NCBI RefSeq assembly: GCF_004124325.1
Contig: NZ_QBDT01000001.1
Location: 5,146,001 to 5,210,000, forward strand
Direction of reading: 5' to 3'
DNA length: 64,000 nucleotides
From: Streptomyces sp. L2
Lineage (GTDB): Bacteria; Actinomycetota; Actinomycetes; Streptomycetales; Streptomycetaceae
The notes under the pieces were generated by a model that saw only the letters and a program-made list of their open reading frames with translations, was not told where the DNA came from and did not search any database. The position numbers and the translations under genes were made by a program. This document shows, piece after piece, positions 27,163 through 36,900 of this stretch (the first letter of the stretch is position 1; each line of letters begins with the position of its first letter).

Positions 27163-28131
27163 ATGAGCAGCAACGAGACGCCCCGCGGCCCCGTCGACTC
27201 CTCCCGCGTCCCGCGGTACGCCGGCCCGGCCACCTTCGCCCGGCTGCCCCGCCTCGACGAGGTCGGCACCGCTGACGTCGCCGTCGTGGGCGTGCCGTTC
27301 GACTCGGGCGTCTCGTACCGGCCCGGCGCCCGCTTCGGCGGCAACGCCATCCGCGAGGCCTCCCGTCTGCTGCGCCCCTACAACCCCGCGCAGGACGCCT
27401 CCCCCTTCGCCCTCGCGCAGGTCGCGGACGGCGGCGACATCGCCGTCAACCCGTTCAACATCAACGAGGCCGTGGACACCATCGAGGCCGCCGCCGACGA
27501 CCTCCTCGGCACCGGCGCCCGCCTGATGACCCTCGGCGGCGACCACACCATCGCCCTGCCCCTGCTCCGCTCGGTCGCGAAGAAGCACGGCCCGGTCGCG
27601 CTGCTCCACTTCGACGCCCACCTCGACACCTGGGACACCTACTTCGGCGCCGAGTACACGCACGGCACCCCGTTCCGCCGGGCGGTGGAGGAGGGCATCC
27701 TCGACACCTCGGCCCTCTCCCACGTCGGCACCCGCGGCCCGCTGTACGGCAAGCAGGACCTCACCGACGACGAGAAGATGGGCTTCGGCATCGTCACCTC
27801 CGCCGACGTCTACCGCCGGGGCGCCGACGAGGTCGCCGACCAGCTGCGCCAGCGCATCGGCGACCGCCCGCTGTACATCTCCATCGACATCGACTGCCTC
27901 GACCCGGCCCACGCCCCCGGCACCGGCACCCCGGAGGCCGGCGGCATGACCTCCCGCGAGCTGCTGGAGATCCTGCGCGGGCTGGCCTCGTGCAACCTGG
28001 TGTCGGCGGACGTCGTCGAGGTCGCCCCCGCGTACGACCACGCGGAGATCACCTCGGTGGCGGCCTCCCACACCGCCTACGAACTGACCACGATCATGAG
28101 CCGACAGATTGCCGAGGCGCGCGAGAAGTGA
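27163..28131 (+). CDS. speB: Agmatinase / ureohydrolase
   Basis: A 322-residue manganese ureohydrolase that releases urea from agmatine or a related guanidino compound. Metal ligands are in GGDHT (D127, H128), DAHLD (D151, H153, D155) and [10 protein letters not shown] (D242, D244). The length is close to agmatinases; guanidinobutyrase activity cannot be excluded by sequence. It overlaps the next gene by GTGA. A purine-rich stretch precedes the ATG. Confidence 0.93.
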   Translation: MSSNETPRGPVDSSRVPRYAGPATFARLPRLDEVGTADVAVVGVPFDSGVSYRPGARFGGNAIREASRLLRPYNPAQDASPFALAQVADGGDIAVNPFNINEAVDTIEAAADDLLGTGARLMTLGGDHTIALPLLRSVAKKHGPVALLHFDAHLDTWDTYFGAEYTHGTPFRRAVEEGILDTSALSHVGTRGPLYGKQDLTDDEKMGFGIVTSADVYRRGADEVADQLRQRIGDRPLYISIDIDCLDPAHAPGTGTPEAGGMTSRELLEILRGLASCNLVSADVVEVAPAYDHAEITSVAASHTAYELTTIMSRQIAEAREK

Positions 28132-29828
28132 CGCACGACCACGACCTGGAACTCCGCCCGACGCCCGCCCAGACGGCCGCCGCCCTGAATCCACCCCCGG
28201 GGCGCATCGGCGGAGACCTGGTCGTGGAGACCCTGGCCGGGCTGGGCGCGACGACCGTCTTCGGCCTGCCCGGCCAGCACGCGCTCGGCATGTTCGACGC
28301 CCTCGGCCGCTCCCCCCTGCGCTACATCGGCCTGCGGGTGGAGAACAACGCGGGCTTCGCGGCGGACGCGTACGGCCGTGTCACCGGCGAGGCCGCGCCC
28401 CTGCTCCTCTCCACGGGCCCCGGCGCGCTCACCTCGCTCGCCGCGCTCCAGGAGGCGGCGGCCGCCTCCGCCCCCGTGCTGGCGATCAGCAGCCAGGTCC
28501 CGACGGCCGGCCTGGGCGGCGGCCGCCACGGCTACCTGCACGAACTCCCCGACCAGGCGGCCTCGTTCCGGGGCGTCGTCAAGTCGGTCCACACGGCCCG
28601 CACCCAGTCCCAGATCCCCTCCGCGATCGCCGAGGCCTGGAAGTCGGCGCTCACGGCACCGCACGGCCCGGTGTGGGTGGAGATCCCCCAGGACGTCCTG
28701 CTCGCACCGACGGAGCTTCCCGTCGTCACAGCCCCCGACGCCCTTCCGGACGACCTGGTCCCACGCCCCGAACTCACGGCCCTGGCAGCCCATTTGCTGT
28801 CTTCATCCTCCCGCCCGGCGATCATCGCGGGCGGCGGAGTGGTCCGCGCGGACGCCTCGGGCAAGCTGCGCGCACTGGCCGAGCGTCTGTCGGCCCCGGT
28901 GGTCACCACCTTCGGCGGCAAGGGCGCGTTCCCCTGGAACCACCCCCTGTCCCTCCAGTCCTGGCTGGAGGACCGCCACACCACGGACTTCCTGGAGGAC
29001 GCCGACGTCCTGCTCGTGGTGGGCTCCGGCCTGGGCGAACTCTCCTCCAACTACCACACGTTCAAGCCCCGCGGCCGGGTCATCCAGATCGAGGCCGACC
29101 TCGGCAAACTGGAGTCCAACCACCCGGCCCTGGGCATCCACGCCGACGCCCGCCTGGCCCTCCAGGCCCTGCTGGAAACGGTCGACGAACGCGACGACCC
29201 GACCGCCCCCGACCGGGCCCAGGAGGTCCTGACCCGGGTCCACGCCCGCATCGAGGCCCAGGACCTCACCCTCGAACAGGCGGTCCTCGCCTCGGTCCGC
29301 CGTGCCCTGCCCGCCGCCTCCCCGTCCTTCTGGGACATGACGATCCTGTCCTACTGGGCCTGGTCGGCCTTCGACCCCCGGGGCGCCAACACCATGCACT
29401 CGGCCCAGGGCGCCGGCGGCCTCGGCTACGGCTTCCCCGCGGCCCTCGGCGCCGCCGCGGCCGACCCCACCCGCCCCGTCCTCGCCGTCTCCGGCGACGG
29501 CGGCGCCCTCTACTCCATCGCCGAACTCGCCACCGCCCGCCAGTACGACCTCCCCGTCACCTGGCTCATCATCGACGACGGCGGCTACGGCATCCTCCGC
29601 GAGTACATGACCGACGCCTTCGGCCGCCCCACGGCAACAGAGCTGACCCGCCCCGACTACGCGGCCCTCGCCGAGTCCTTCGGCGTCCCGGGCATCCGCA
29701 CGACCCCGGACACCCTGGAATCCGACCTGGCGAAGGCCCTGGCATCCCCCGGTCCCTCGGTGGTCGTACTCCCGGCGGTGCTACGGATGTTCGCGGCTAC
29801 GCATCTGGACCGGGGAGTTCCGGGCTGA
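28128..29828 (+). CDS. Thiamine-diphosphate-dependent enzyme, acetolactate-synthase-like
   Basis: A 566-residue TPP enzyme of the acetolactate synthase/benzoylformate decarboxylase fold. The catalytic glutamate is in [18 protein letters not shown], and the C-terminal TPP-Mg motif begins [10 protein letters not shown]. That motif ends IIDDGGYG rather than the usual NN pair. The GTG at 28128 overlaps the speB stop. The coupling suggests a decarboxylation or ligation of a product derived from arginine or agmatine, but the reaction is unknown. Confidence 0.9.
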   Translation: MTHDHDLELRPTPAQTAAALNPPPGRIGGDLVVETLAGLGATTVFGLPGQHALGMFDALGRSPLRYIGLRVENNAGFAADAYGRVTGEAAPLLLSTGPGALTSLAALQEAAAASAPVLAISSQVPTAGLGGGRHGYLHELPDQAASFRGVVKSVHTARTQSQIPSAIAEAWKSALTAPHGPVWVEIPQDVLLAPTELPVVTAPDALPDDLVPRPELTALAAHLLSSSSRPAIIAGGGVVRADASGKLRALAERLSAPVVTTFGGKGAFPWNHPLSLQSWLEDRHTTDFLEDADVLLVVGSGLGELSSNYHTFKPRGRVIQIEADLGKLESNHPALGIHADARLALQALLETVDERDDPTAPDRAQEVLTRVHARIEAQDLTLEQAVLASVRRALPAASPSFWDMTILSYWAWSAFDPRGANTMHSAQGAGGLGYGFPAALGAAAADPTRPVLAVSGDGGALYSIAELATARQYDLPVTWLIIDDGGYGILREYMTDAFGRPTATELTRPDYAALAESFGVPGIRTTPDTLESDLAKALASPGPSVVVLPAVLRMFAATHLDRGVPG

Positions 29829-29858
29829 CGTGCCCAACAGCGGTCGTACGATCACCAC

Positions 29859-30509
29859 ATGACTACGGACGCGCGCATCGAGCAGGCCGGTCTCCTCTAC
29901 GAACGCGCCGTCTTCGGTGGTGACAGCAGTGCGCCGGCGGCCGCGGAGGCCGGTCTCGACGCGGTCGAGGCCGACCTCGCTCTGGCGCGTGGCCGCCTGA
30001 TCCACGCCCGCTTCCTGCAGGAGCGGGTGGAGAACGCACGAGAGCTGGAGCTGTTCGAGCGCGCGGCGGAGCTGTACGGGGCGCTCGGTGACGTGCGGGG
30101 GGAAGGAGAGGCCCTCTTCTGGATCGGCGCCTTCCATCAAGTCGTCCGGGACGACATGGAAGCCGCGGTAGCCGCTTTCCGACGCTCACTCGACCTCGCC
30201 AACCAGGCCGGGGACCGGCTGACGGCGTCCTACGCACTGCGGCACCTGGGCTTCACCGAGCACATGGCCGGCCGGCTGGAGGAGGCCCGGGGACACCTTG
30301 AGGAGTCCACGCGGCTGCGCCGGGAGCTCCAGTTCCTGCCGGGCGTCGCGGCGAACCTCATCGGCCTGGCCTACCTCGCCGCCCGACAGGACCGCCGAGC
30401 CGACGCGGCATCCCTCCTGAAGGAGGCCACAGAACTGGCCGAGGCCACGGATTCCGCCGGGGTACTGCACTGGGCGAGCGAAGCCCGCGAGGAACTCGAC
30501 CTGGCGTGA
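29859..30509 (+). CDS. TPR-repeat protein
   Basis: A 216-residue soluble helical protein with about four tetratricopeptide units between residues 55 and 210 (for example LFERAAELYGALGDVRGEGEALFWIG and FRRSLDLANQAGDRLTASYALRHLG). TPR proteins act as scaffolds; no enzymatic motif is visible. It starts 30 bases after the TPP-enzyme stop. Confidence 0.85.
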   Translation: MTTDARIEQAGLLYERAVFGGDSSAPAAAEAGLDAVEADLALARGRLIHARFLQERVENARELELFERAAELYGALGDVRGEGEALFWIGAFHQVVRDDMEAAVAAFRRSLDLANQAGDRLTASYALRHLGFTEHMAGRLEEARGHLEESTRLRRELQFLPGVAANLIGLAYLAARQDRRADAASLLKEATELAEATDSAGVLHWASEAREELDLA

Positions 30510-30607
30510 GCCGCTGTCCGGCGCCAGGGGCCTCATTCTGCTCACCTTCGCCGCACGAGCTGGGCGGGCCATGGCGTATAATATCTGAGCCATATAACAT
30601 TGAAGCT

Positions 30608-30994
30608 ATGGCCGGTGAGCGGTACACCATCGAGATCGAGCCCGAGGTCCGCCTCTGGCTGGAGAACCTACCCGCCCACCACTACGTCATGGCCGAGCAG
30701 AAGGTCGACCGTCTCGCGGAGAACGCGACCACCCTCGCAGAGCCCTACTCCCGCCACCTCGGCGGCAAGCTCCGTGAATTGCGCTTCGACCTCGGCGACA
30801 ACGCCCAGCGCATCACCTACTGGCTCGCGCCCGACCGGCGGGTCGTTCTGCTGACCGTCTTCCGCAAGTCGAAGATGCGGGAGGACGCGGAGGTCAAGCG
30901 CGCCCATGCCGTGCAGGCCGCCTGCGAGGCCGGCCACGTGCCGGCGAGCGAACACGACATCTACAGCCGCCCGATCAAGGAGGAGCTGTCATGA
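30608..30994 (+). CDS. RelE/HigB-like toxin (Gp49-type)
   Basis: A 128-residue protein of the phage Gp49/HigB-like RelE superfamily (PF05973 type). Core segments are WLENLPAHHYVMAEQKVDRLAE, SRHLGGKLRELRFDLGDNAQRITYWL and VVLLTVFRKSKMREDAEVKRA, including the lysine/arginine positions expected for mRNA cleavage on the ribosome. The ATG at 30608 follows an AT-rich patch with a TATAAT (30577-30582). Its stop overlaps the antitoxin start by ATGA, toxin first as in higBA. Confidence 0.88.
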   Translation: MAGERYTIEIEPEVRLWLENLPAHHYVMAEQKVDRLAENATTLAEPYSRHLGGKLRELRFDLGDNAQRITYWLAPDRRVVLLTVFRKSKMREDAEVKRAHAVQAACEAGHVPASEHDIYSRPIKEELS

Positions 30995-31305
30995 ATCACG
31001 CCGAGTGGAAGACTCGCCGCCACCGCAAGCTCCTCAATGAAGCGGTGGAGGAGAACACGGAGTACGACCGCCTGTACGAGGAAGCCGAACTCGCTCACGA
31101 CCTCGGCCAGTTGATCTACGATCGACGCACCGCCCTGGGCCTGTCCCAGACCGAACTCGCCGAACGCTGCGGCATGAAGCAGCCCCAGATCTCCCGGATC
31201 GAAGGCGGCGGTACCGTACCCACCATCCCGCTCCTGCGGCGTTTGGCGCGCGCCCTCGACGCCGACCTGACCATCGAACTCACTCCGCACCACCAGGCCG
31301 CTTGA
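30991..31305 (+). CDS. XRE-family antitoxin
   Basis: A 104-residue Cro/C1-type helix-turn-helix protein. The DNA-binding domain is at about 38-95 (LIYDRRTALGLSQTELAERCGMKQPQISRIEGG). It overlaps the toxin gene by four bases. In this class the antitoxin both binds the toxin and represses the pair's promoter. Confidence 0.9.
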   Translation: MNHAEWKTRRHRKLLNEAVEENTEYDRLYEEAELAHDLGQLIYDRRTALGLSQTELAERCGMKQPQISRIEGGGTVPTIPLLRRLARALDADLTIELTPHHQAA

Positions 31306-31362
31306 ACGCCCCCTGACAGCCGAAGTCCGGCGGACCTGGACGGATCGAGCGCGCCCCTGGTT

Positions 31363-31578
31363 TCAGCGCGTGCCGGGCTTGACCGCCGTGGTGAACGCCG
31401 ACCAGTCGGTGGTGTTGAAGAGCAGCGCCGGGCCCTGGGGGGGCCTGGAGTCGCGGACCGGGACGCCGGCGGGGTGGTTGTGGAGGACTTCTAGGCGGCT
31501 GTTCGACTCGGTGCCGCTGTAGGACGACTTCCGCCAACCACTCAGGGCTCTCGCTTTCGGGATCGTGTGCTCAGTCAT
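31363..31578 (-). CDS. DUF397 protein, orphan
   Basis: A 71-residue DUF397 protein: WRKSSYSGTESNSRLEVLHN, then VPVRDSRPPQGPALLFNTTDW. DUF397 proteins normally sit next to a partner XRE regulator of the BldB/WhiJ circuits; none is adjacent on this strand. The family's usual NCVEVA core reads SRLEVL here, so the conserved cysteine is lost. The start MTEHTIPKARALS is typical. Confidence 0.85.
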   Translation of the reverse strand: MTEHTIPKARALSGWRKSSYSGTESNSRLEVLHNHPAGVPVRDSRPPQGPALLFNTTDWSAFTTAVKPGTR

Positions 31579-31615
31579 TGGTGTCCGTGGTCTTCGCCGT
31601 CTGAGGGGCGGCGTC

Positions 31616-31786
31616 ATGGGTGCCCACGGTATGAGTGGCCCGCGGCTGCTGCCCTGGGCGGGCGAGGGCGGCAAGCCCTGTTATCTCATCGGCGATGGCG
31701 CCGGGTACCTCTCCCGCGTCGCCGACGGAGTCGAGAGCGTGCAACTCGCCATGACCCTGCCCGACGGTTCCGGTCGGCCGGTCTGA
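31616..31786 (+). pseudogene. Truncated conserved Streptomyces protein
   Basis: The first part reads GPRLLPWAGEGGKPCYLIGDGAGYLSR, then VADGVESVQLAM, as in a widespread Streptomyces protein I recall as about 100 residues long. After 'AM' the frame diverges and stops at TLPDGSGRPV, so the helical C-terminal half is missing. It lies next to the orphan DUF397 gene and the toxin-antitoxin pair, an area with other remnants. Confidence 0.6.
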
Positions 31787-31927
31787 CCGCGAGGCGTGCC
31801 GGCTCTCGTACCTGTGTATGCTCCCTCGAACTTCCGCTCGTGCGACGCGCGTGCAACCTTCTCGGTGCGCGGCGGGTCGAGGGAGGCGCAGGACCAAGCG
31901 CCGACCAGCGTTCATAGGGGGAACTTC

Positions 31928-32782
31928 GTGACATATCGGATATCGGGCCGTACGCGAGTGCTCGCGGCCACTGTTGGCACGGCGGCGCTCATACCCGCCC
32001 TGGCCGTCGCCGCCGCCACCCCGGCCTCCGCCGTGGCGGCCGTCAGTTGCACCTCTGCCAAAGCAGGCCTCGCGGCCAAGCTGCAGAAGGACATCACCGC
32101 CGCCATCGCCCATCGCTCCGGGACGATAGCCGTCGGGCTCTACGACCGGTCGACCAAGACCACCTGCACCCTGCAAGGCACCAGCTCCTTCGACTCGGCC
32201 AGCACCGTCAAGGTCACCGTCCTCGCCACGCTGCTGTGGGACGCCAAGAAGCACAACCGGTACCTGACGGACACCGAGGCCGACCTCGCCAAGGCGATGA
32301 TCACCCAGTCGGACAACGACGCCACCAGCAAGCTCTGGAAGCAGCTGGGCATGACGAAGATCAAGGGCTTCCTCGCCGCCGCCGGCATGACGAAGACCGT
32401 GCCCGGCGCCGACGGCTACTGGGGGCTCACCCAGGAGAACGTCAACGACGAGCAGAAGCTGCTCAAGCTCGTCACCGCCAAGAACAGCGTGCTGAGCGAC
32501 AACTCCCGCGCCTACATCCTGAAGTTGATGGGCCAGGTCGAGGCCGACCAGCGCTGGGGTACCCCGTACGGCGCCCCCTCCGGCGTCTCCGTGCACGTCA
32601 AGAACGGCTGGCTGCAGCGCTCCACGCACGGCTGGCGCGTACACAGCCTCGGCACGTTCACCGGCCACGGCCACGACTACATGATGAGCGTCCTCACCCA
32701 CGGCAACAGCACCATGAGCTACGGCATCTCCACCATCCAGGGCATCGCCAAGGTCATCCACCGGGATCTCGCGGCCAGTTGA
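31928..32782 (+). CDS. Secreted class A beta-lactamase-fold serine hydrolase
   Basis: A 284-residue exported protein. Signal peptide cleavage is near ASAVA (residue 37). Active-site motifs of the penicillin-recognising fold are SxxK at S92-T-V-K95 and SDN at 128-130; the third motif, normally KTG, reads KNG at 225-227. No clear omega-loop Glu is seen. This fits a beta-lactamase-related or D,D-peptidase-like protein rather than a proven resistance enzyme. The GTG at 31928 has a GGGGGAA site. Confidence 0.85.
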   Translation: MTYRISGRTRVLAATVGTAALIPALAVAAATPASAVAAVSCTSAKAGLAAKLQKDITAAIAHRSGTIAVGLYDRSTKTTCTLQGTSSFDSASTVKVTVLATLLWDAKKHNRYLTDTEADLAKAMITQSDNDATSKLWKQLGMTKIKGFLAAAGMTKTVPGADGYWGLTQENVNDEQKLLKLVTAKNSVLSDNSRAYILKLMGQVEADQRWGTPYGAPSGVSVHVKNGWLQRSTHGWRVHSLGTFTGHGHDYMMSVLTHGNSTMSYGISTIQGIAKVIHRDLAAS

Positions 32783-32842
32783 GCCCCACGGGTCAGGGTG
32801 CCGTCTACCCGGCGTCCACCCGCCCGATCTACGGTGGCGCCC

Positions 32843-33880
32843 ATGCGCCTGAGAACCGTACTCGCCACCCTCACCGCCGGACTGGCGGCGGCCACCTGCC
32901 TGACCGCCGCCGGACCGGCCGCCGCATCCGACAATTCCCTTACAGGGCACTCCTGTTCCGCCGCCGTCCGCATCGACCGCTTCTCCGACGCGCTCGACAA
33001 GACGACGTACGACGGCACCTTCGTCGGCAACTTCTCCGCCCTCGCCGTGGACCAGGACGGCTCCCTCGCCGCCCTGGCCGACCGCTCCTCCCTCTTCAGC
33101 CTCGACCCGAGGACGCTGCGGCCCACCGCCGTCGTGCCGCTCGCCGACGAGCAGGGCGCGGCCCTCGACTCCGAGGGGCTCGCCATCGACCGGGACGGCA
33201 CCCGGCTGATCACCTCCGAGACCGAGCCGTCCGTCCGCCGCTACTCACGCGACGGCACGATCCTCGACCGTCTCCCGGTGCCGTCCGACCTCCGGGTCGC
33301 CCCGGCCGGCCGCGCCACCGCCAACGAGACCTTCGAGGGGCTGACCCTCCTGCCCGGCGGGCACACCCTGCTCGCCTCCATGGAGGACGCGCTCGCCGGG
33401 GACAGCGACGGCATCGTCCGCTTCCAGACCTGGACCCGGCACCACGGCCACTTCCGGCTCGCCGCCCAGTACGCCTACCGCACCGACCCCGGCCTCGGCG
33501 TCCCCGAGGTGCAGGCCACCCCCGACGGCCGCCTCCTCGTCCTGGAACGCGGCTTCACCGCCGGCGTCGGCAACACCGTCCGCCTCTACCTGGCCGACCC
33601 CCGGCACGCCACCGACACCAGCGGCATCGAGAACCTGACCGGCCAGCCGGGCGTCCGTCTCGTCCACAAGCGGCTCCTCGCCGACATCGCCGACTGCCCC
33701 ACCCTCGGCGCCACGGCGAAGCAGCCCCAGCCGAACCCCCTCCTCGACAACATCGAGGGCATGGCCGTCACGGGCCGTGACCGTACGGGCGGTCTCCGGG
33801 TCCTGCTGGTCAGCGACGACAACCAGAACCCGGCCCAGACCACACGGTTCTATAGCCTCCGGGTGCTGACAGCCCCGTAA
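32843..33880 (+). CDS. Secreted esterase-like (phytase-like) beta-propeller protein
   Basis: A 345-residue exported protein of the 'esterase-like activity of phytase' family. Signal peptide at residues 1-28. Propeller strands include FSALAVDQDGSLAALADRS, SEGLAIDRDGTRLITSETE, FEGLTLLPGGHTLLASMED and a C-terminal DNIEGMAVTGR. Enzymatic activity is unproven. It lies 60 bases after the beta-lactamase-fold gene in the same direction. Confidence 0.85.
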   Translation: MRLRTVLATLTAGLAAATCLTAAGPAAASDNSLTGHSCSAAVRIDRFSDALDKTTYDGTFVGNFSALAVDQDGSLAALADRSSLFSLDPRTLRPTAVVPLADEQGAALDSEGLAIDRDGTRLITSETEPSVRRYSRDGTILDRLPVPSDLRVAPAGRATANETFEGLTLLPGGHTLLASMEDALAGDSDGIVRFQTWTRHHGHFRLAAQYAYRTDPGLGVPEVQATPDGRLLVLERGFTAGVGNTVRLYLADPRHATDTSGIENLTGQPGVRLVHKRLLADIADCPTLGATAKQPQPNPLLDNIEGMAVTGRDRTGGLRVLLVSDDNQNPAQTTRFYSLRVLTAP

Positions 33881-33925
33881 GGGGCGCGGGGAACTGCGCG
33901 ACCAGCCACAACAAACCCGCACCCG
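33871..33925. repeat. Dispersed Streptomyces hairpin element, copy 3
   Basis: gcccc/ggggc hairpin followed by GGGGAACTGCGCGACCAGCC and a CCGCACCCG tail, overlapping the stop of the esterase-like gene. Same element and orientation as copy 1. Confidence 0.7.
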
Positions 33926-33990
33926 GAATACGGCCGAACCCGCGGAGCGTTGGCTCTTCCGGAAGACCAGGTCAAACGGAGGGCGCCAGC

Positions 33991-36900
33991 GTGACACCGC
34001 AACGGGGATGGGCGAGACGACTCGCGGGATACGCCTGGCGCTACCCCACGGACGTGATCCTCGCCCTCGGCTCCTCCCTCGCCGGCATGGCCGTCATGGC
34101 CGTGGTCCCGCTGCTCACCAAGGTGATCATCGACGACGTCATCGGCGCGCACACCCGTTCGATGGCTCCGTGGGCGGGCGCCCTGATCGGCGCCGCCGTC
34201 CTCGTCTACGCCGCCACCTACATACGCCGCTACTACGGCGGCCGGCTCGCCCTCGACGTGCAGCACGACCTGCGCACCGAGATGTACGGCACGATCACGC
34301 GGCTGGACGGGCGCCGGCAGGACGAGCTGTCCACGGGGCAGGTCGTCGGCCGCGCCACCAGTGACCTCCAGCTGATCCAGGGCCTGCTCTTCATGCTCCC
34401 GATGACCATCGGGAACCTGCTGCTCTTCCTGATATCCCTGGTGATCATGGCGTGGCTGTCCTGGCCGCTGACCCTGGTCGCCCTAGCCGTCGCCCCCGCG
34501 CTCGGCTACATAGCCAAGCGCAGCCGCAGCCGGCTGCACCCCGCGACCTGGTACGCGCAGGCGCAGGCCGCCGCCGTCGCCGGAGTGGTGGACGGCGCGG
34601 TCGGCGGGGTCCGGGTCGTGAAGGGCTTCGGCCAGGAGGAGCAGGAGACCGGGAAGCTCAGGGAGGTCGGCCGACGGCTCTTCGCGGGACGCCTGCGCAC
34701 GATCCGGCTGAACAGCAAGTACACCCCGGCCCTCCAGGCCGTCCCCGCCCTCGGGCAGGTCGCCATGCTGGCGCTCGGCGGCTGGCTGGCCGTGCGCGGG
34801 CACATCACGCTCGGCACGTTCGTCGCGTTCTCCACCTACCTGGCCCAGCTGGTCGGCCCGGTCCGCATGCTCGCCATGGTCCTCACCGTCGGCCAGCAGG
34901 CCCGCGCCGGCACCGAGCGGGTCCTGGAGCTGATCGACACCGAGCCGACCATGGCCGACGGCACCCGGACCCTGCCGGCCGACGCGCCCGCGACCGTCGA
35001 GTTCGACTCCGTGTCCTTCGGCTACGACGACGAGCGGCCCGTGCTCGACGGGCTGAGCTTCGAGATACGGCAGGGCGAGACCCTGGCCGTCGTCGGCTCC
35101 TCCGGTTCCGGCAAGTCCACCGTCTCGCTGCTGCTCCCGCGCTTCTACGACGTCACCCACGGCGCGGTGCTGGTCGGCGGGCACGACGTCCGCGAGCTGA
35201 CCTTGGAGTCCCTGCGCGCCGCGATCGGGCTGGTGCCCGAGGACTCCTTCCTCTTCTCCGACACCGTCCGCAGCAACATCGCCTACGGCCGCCCCGACGC
35301 CACCGACGAGCAGATCGAGGCCGCCGCCCGCGCCGCCCAGGCCGACCGGTTCATCCGCGAGCTGCCCGAGGGCTACGACACCAAGGTCGGCGAGCACGGC
35401 CTGACCCTCTCCGGCGGCCAGCGCCAGCGCGTCGCCCTCGCCCGCGCCATCCTCACCGACCCACGGCTGCTGGTCCTGGACGACGCCACCTCCGCCGTGG
35501 ACGCCCGCGTGGAGCACGAGATCCACGAGGCGCTCAAGGAGGTGATGGAGGGCCGTACGACCCTCCTCATCGCGCACCGCCGCTCCACCCTGAACCTCGC
35601 CGACCGCATCGCCGTACTCGACGGCGGCCGGCTCGCCGACATCGGCACGCACGAGGAACTGCAGGAACGCTCGGCCCTCTACCGCCGGCTGCTCACCGAC
35701 CCGGACGAGCTGGGCGGGGTCTCGCCCGGCCACACCCCGCCGGCCGAGCCGCGCGAGGACACCTCGGTGCGCGACGAGCTGGACGCCGAGTTCGACGCCG
35801 AACGCGGTCTCACTCCCCGGCTGTGGACCGGCGACCGGGCACCCAAGGACACCGCCCTCAGCGGCACCCCGGCCACGCCCGAGCTGCTGGCCCAGGTCGA
35901 CGCCCTGCCGCCGGCCACCGACACCCCCGACGTCGACGAGACCGAGGCGGTCCGGCCCGAGGAGTCGTACGGCCTGCGCCGGCTGCTGCGCGGCTTCGGC
36001 CGGCCCCTGCTGCTCAGCCTGCTGCTGGTCGCCGTGGACGCGGGCGCCGGCCTGCTGCTGCCGGTGCTCATCCGGCACGGCATCGACCAGGGCGTCAGCA
36101 AGCTCGCCCTCGGCGCGGTCTGGACGGCGTCCCTGCTCGGACTGGTCACGGTGCTCGTGCAGTGGACGGCTCAGGTCGGCGAGACCCGGATGACCGGCCG
36201 GACCGGCGAGCGGGTGCTGTACGCGCTCCGCCTGAAGATCTTCGCCCAGTTCCAGCGGCTCGGCCTGGACTACTACGAGCGCGAGCTGACCGGCCGCATC
36301 ATGACCCGGATGACCACGGACGTCGACGCGCTGTCCACGTTCCTGCAGACCGGCCTGGTCACCGCGTTCGTCGCGGTCGTCACCTTCTTCGGGATCATGG
36401 TCGCGCTCCTGGTCCTCGACGTGCAGCTCGCGCTCGTCGTCTTCGCCACCCTGCCCCCGCTGGTCGTCGGCACCTTCTTCTTCCGCCGGGCCAGCGTCAA
36501 AGCGTACGAACTCGCCCGTGAGCGGGTGTCCGTGGTCAACGCCGACCTCCAGGAGTCAGTGTCCGGGCTGCGGATCGTGCAGGCGTTCGGGCGCGAGGCG
36601 GACGGCGGCCGGCGGTTCGCGGAGCGCAGCGACAGCTACCGCGCGGCCCGCATCCGGGGCCAGTGGCTGATCTCGGTGTACTTCCCGTTCGTGCAGCTGC
36701 TGTCGTCGGTCGCGGCGGCCGCGGTCCTCGTGGCGGGCGCGCACCGCATCGAGGCGGCCACCCTGACCACCGGCGCCCTGGTCGCCTACCTCCTCTACAT
36801 CGACCTGTTCTTCGCCCCCGTCCAGCAGCTCTCCCAGGTCTTCGACGGCTACCAGCAGGCCACCGTCTCGCTGGGCCGCATCCAGGAGCTGCTGCGCGAG

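Noticed and set aside
31928..32782. Beta-lactamase-fold gene as an antibiotic resistance gene
   Set aside because: The KTG motif is KNG and no clear catalytic omega-loop Glu is seen, so a true beta-lactamase cannot be claimed.
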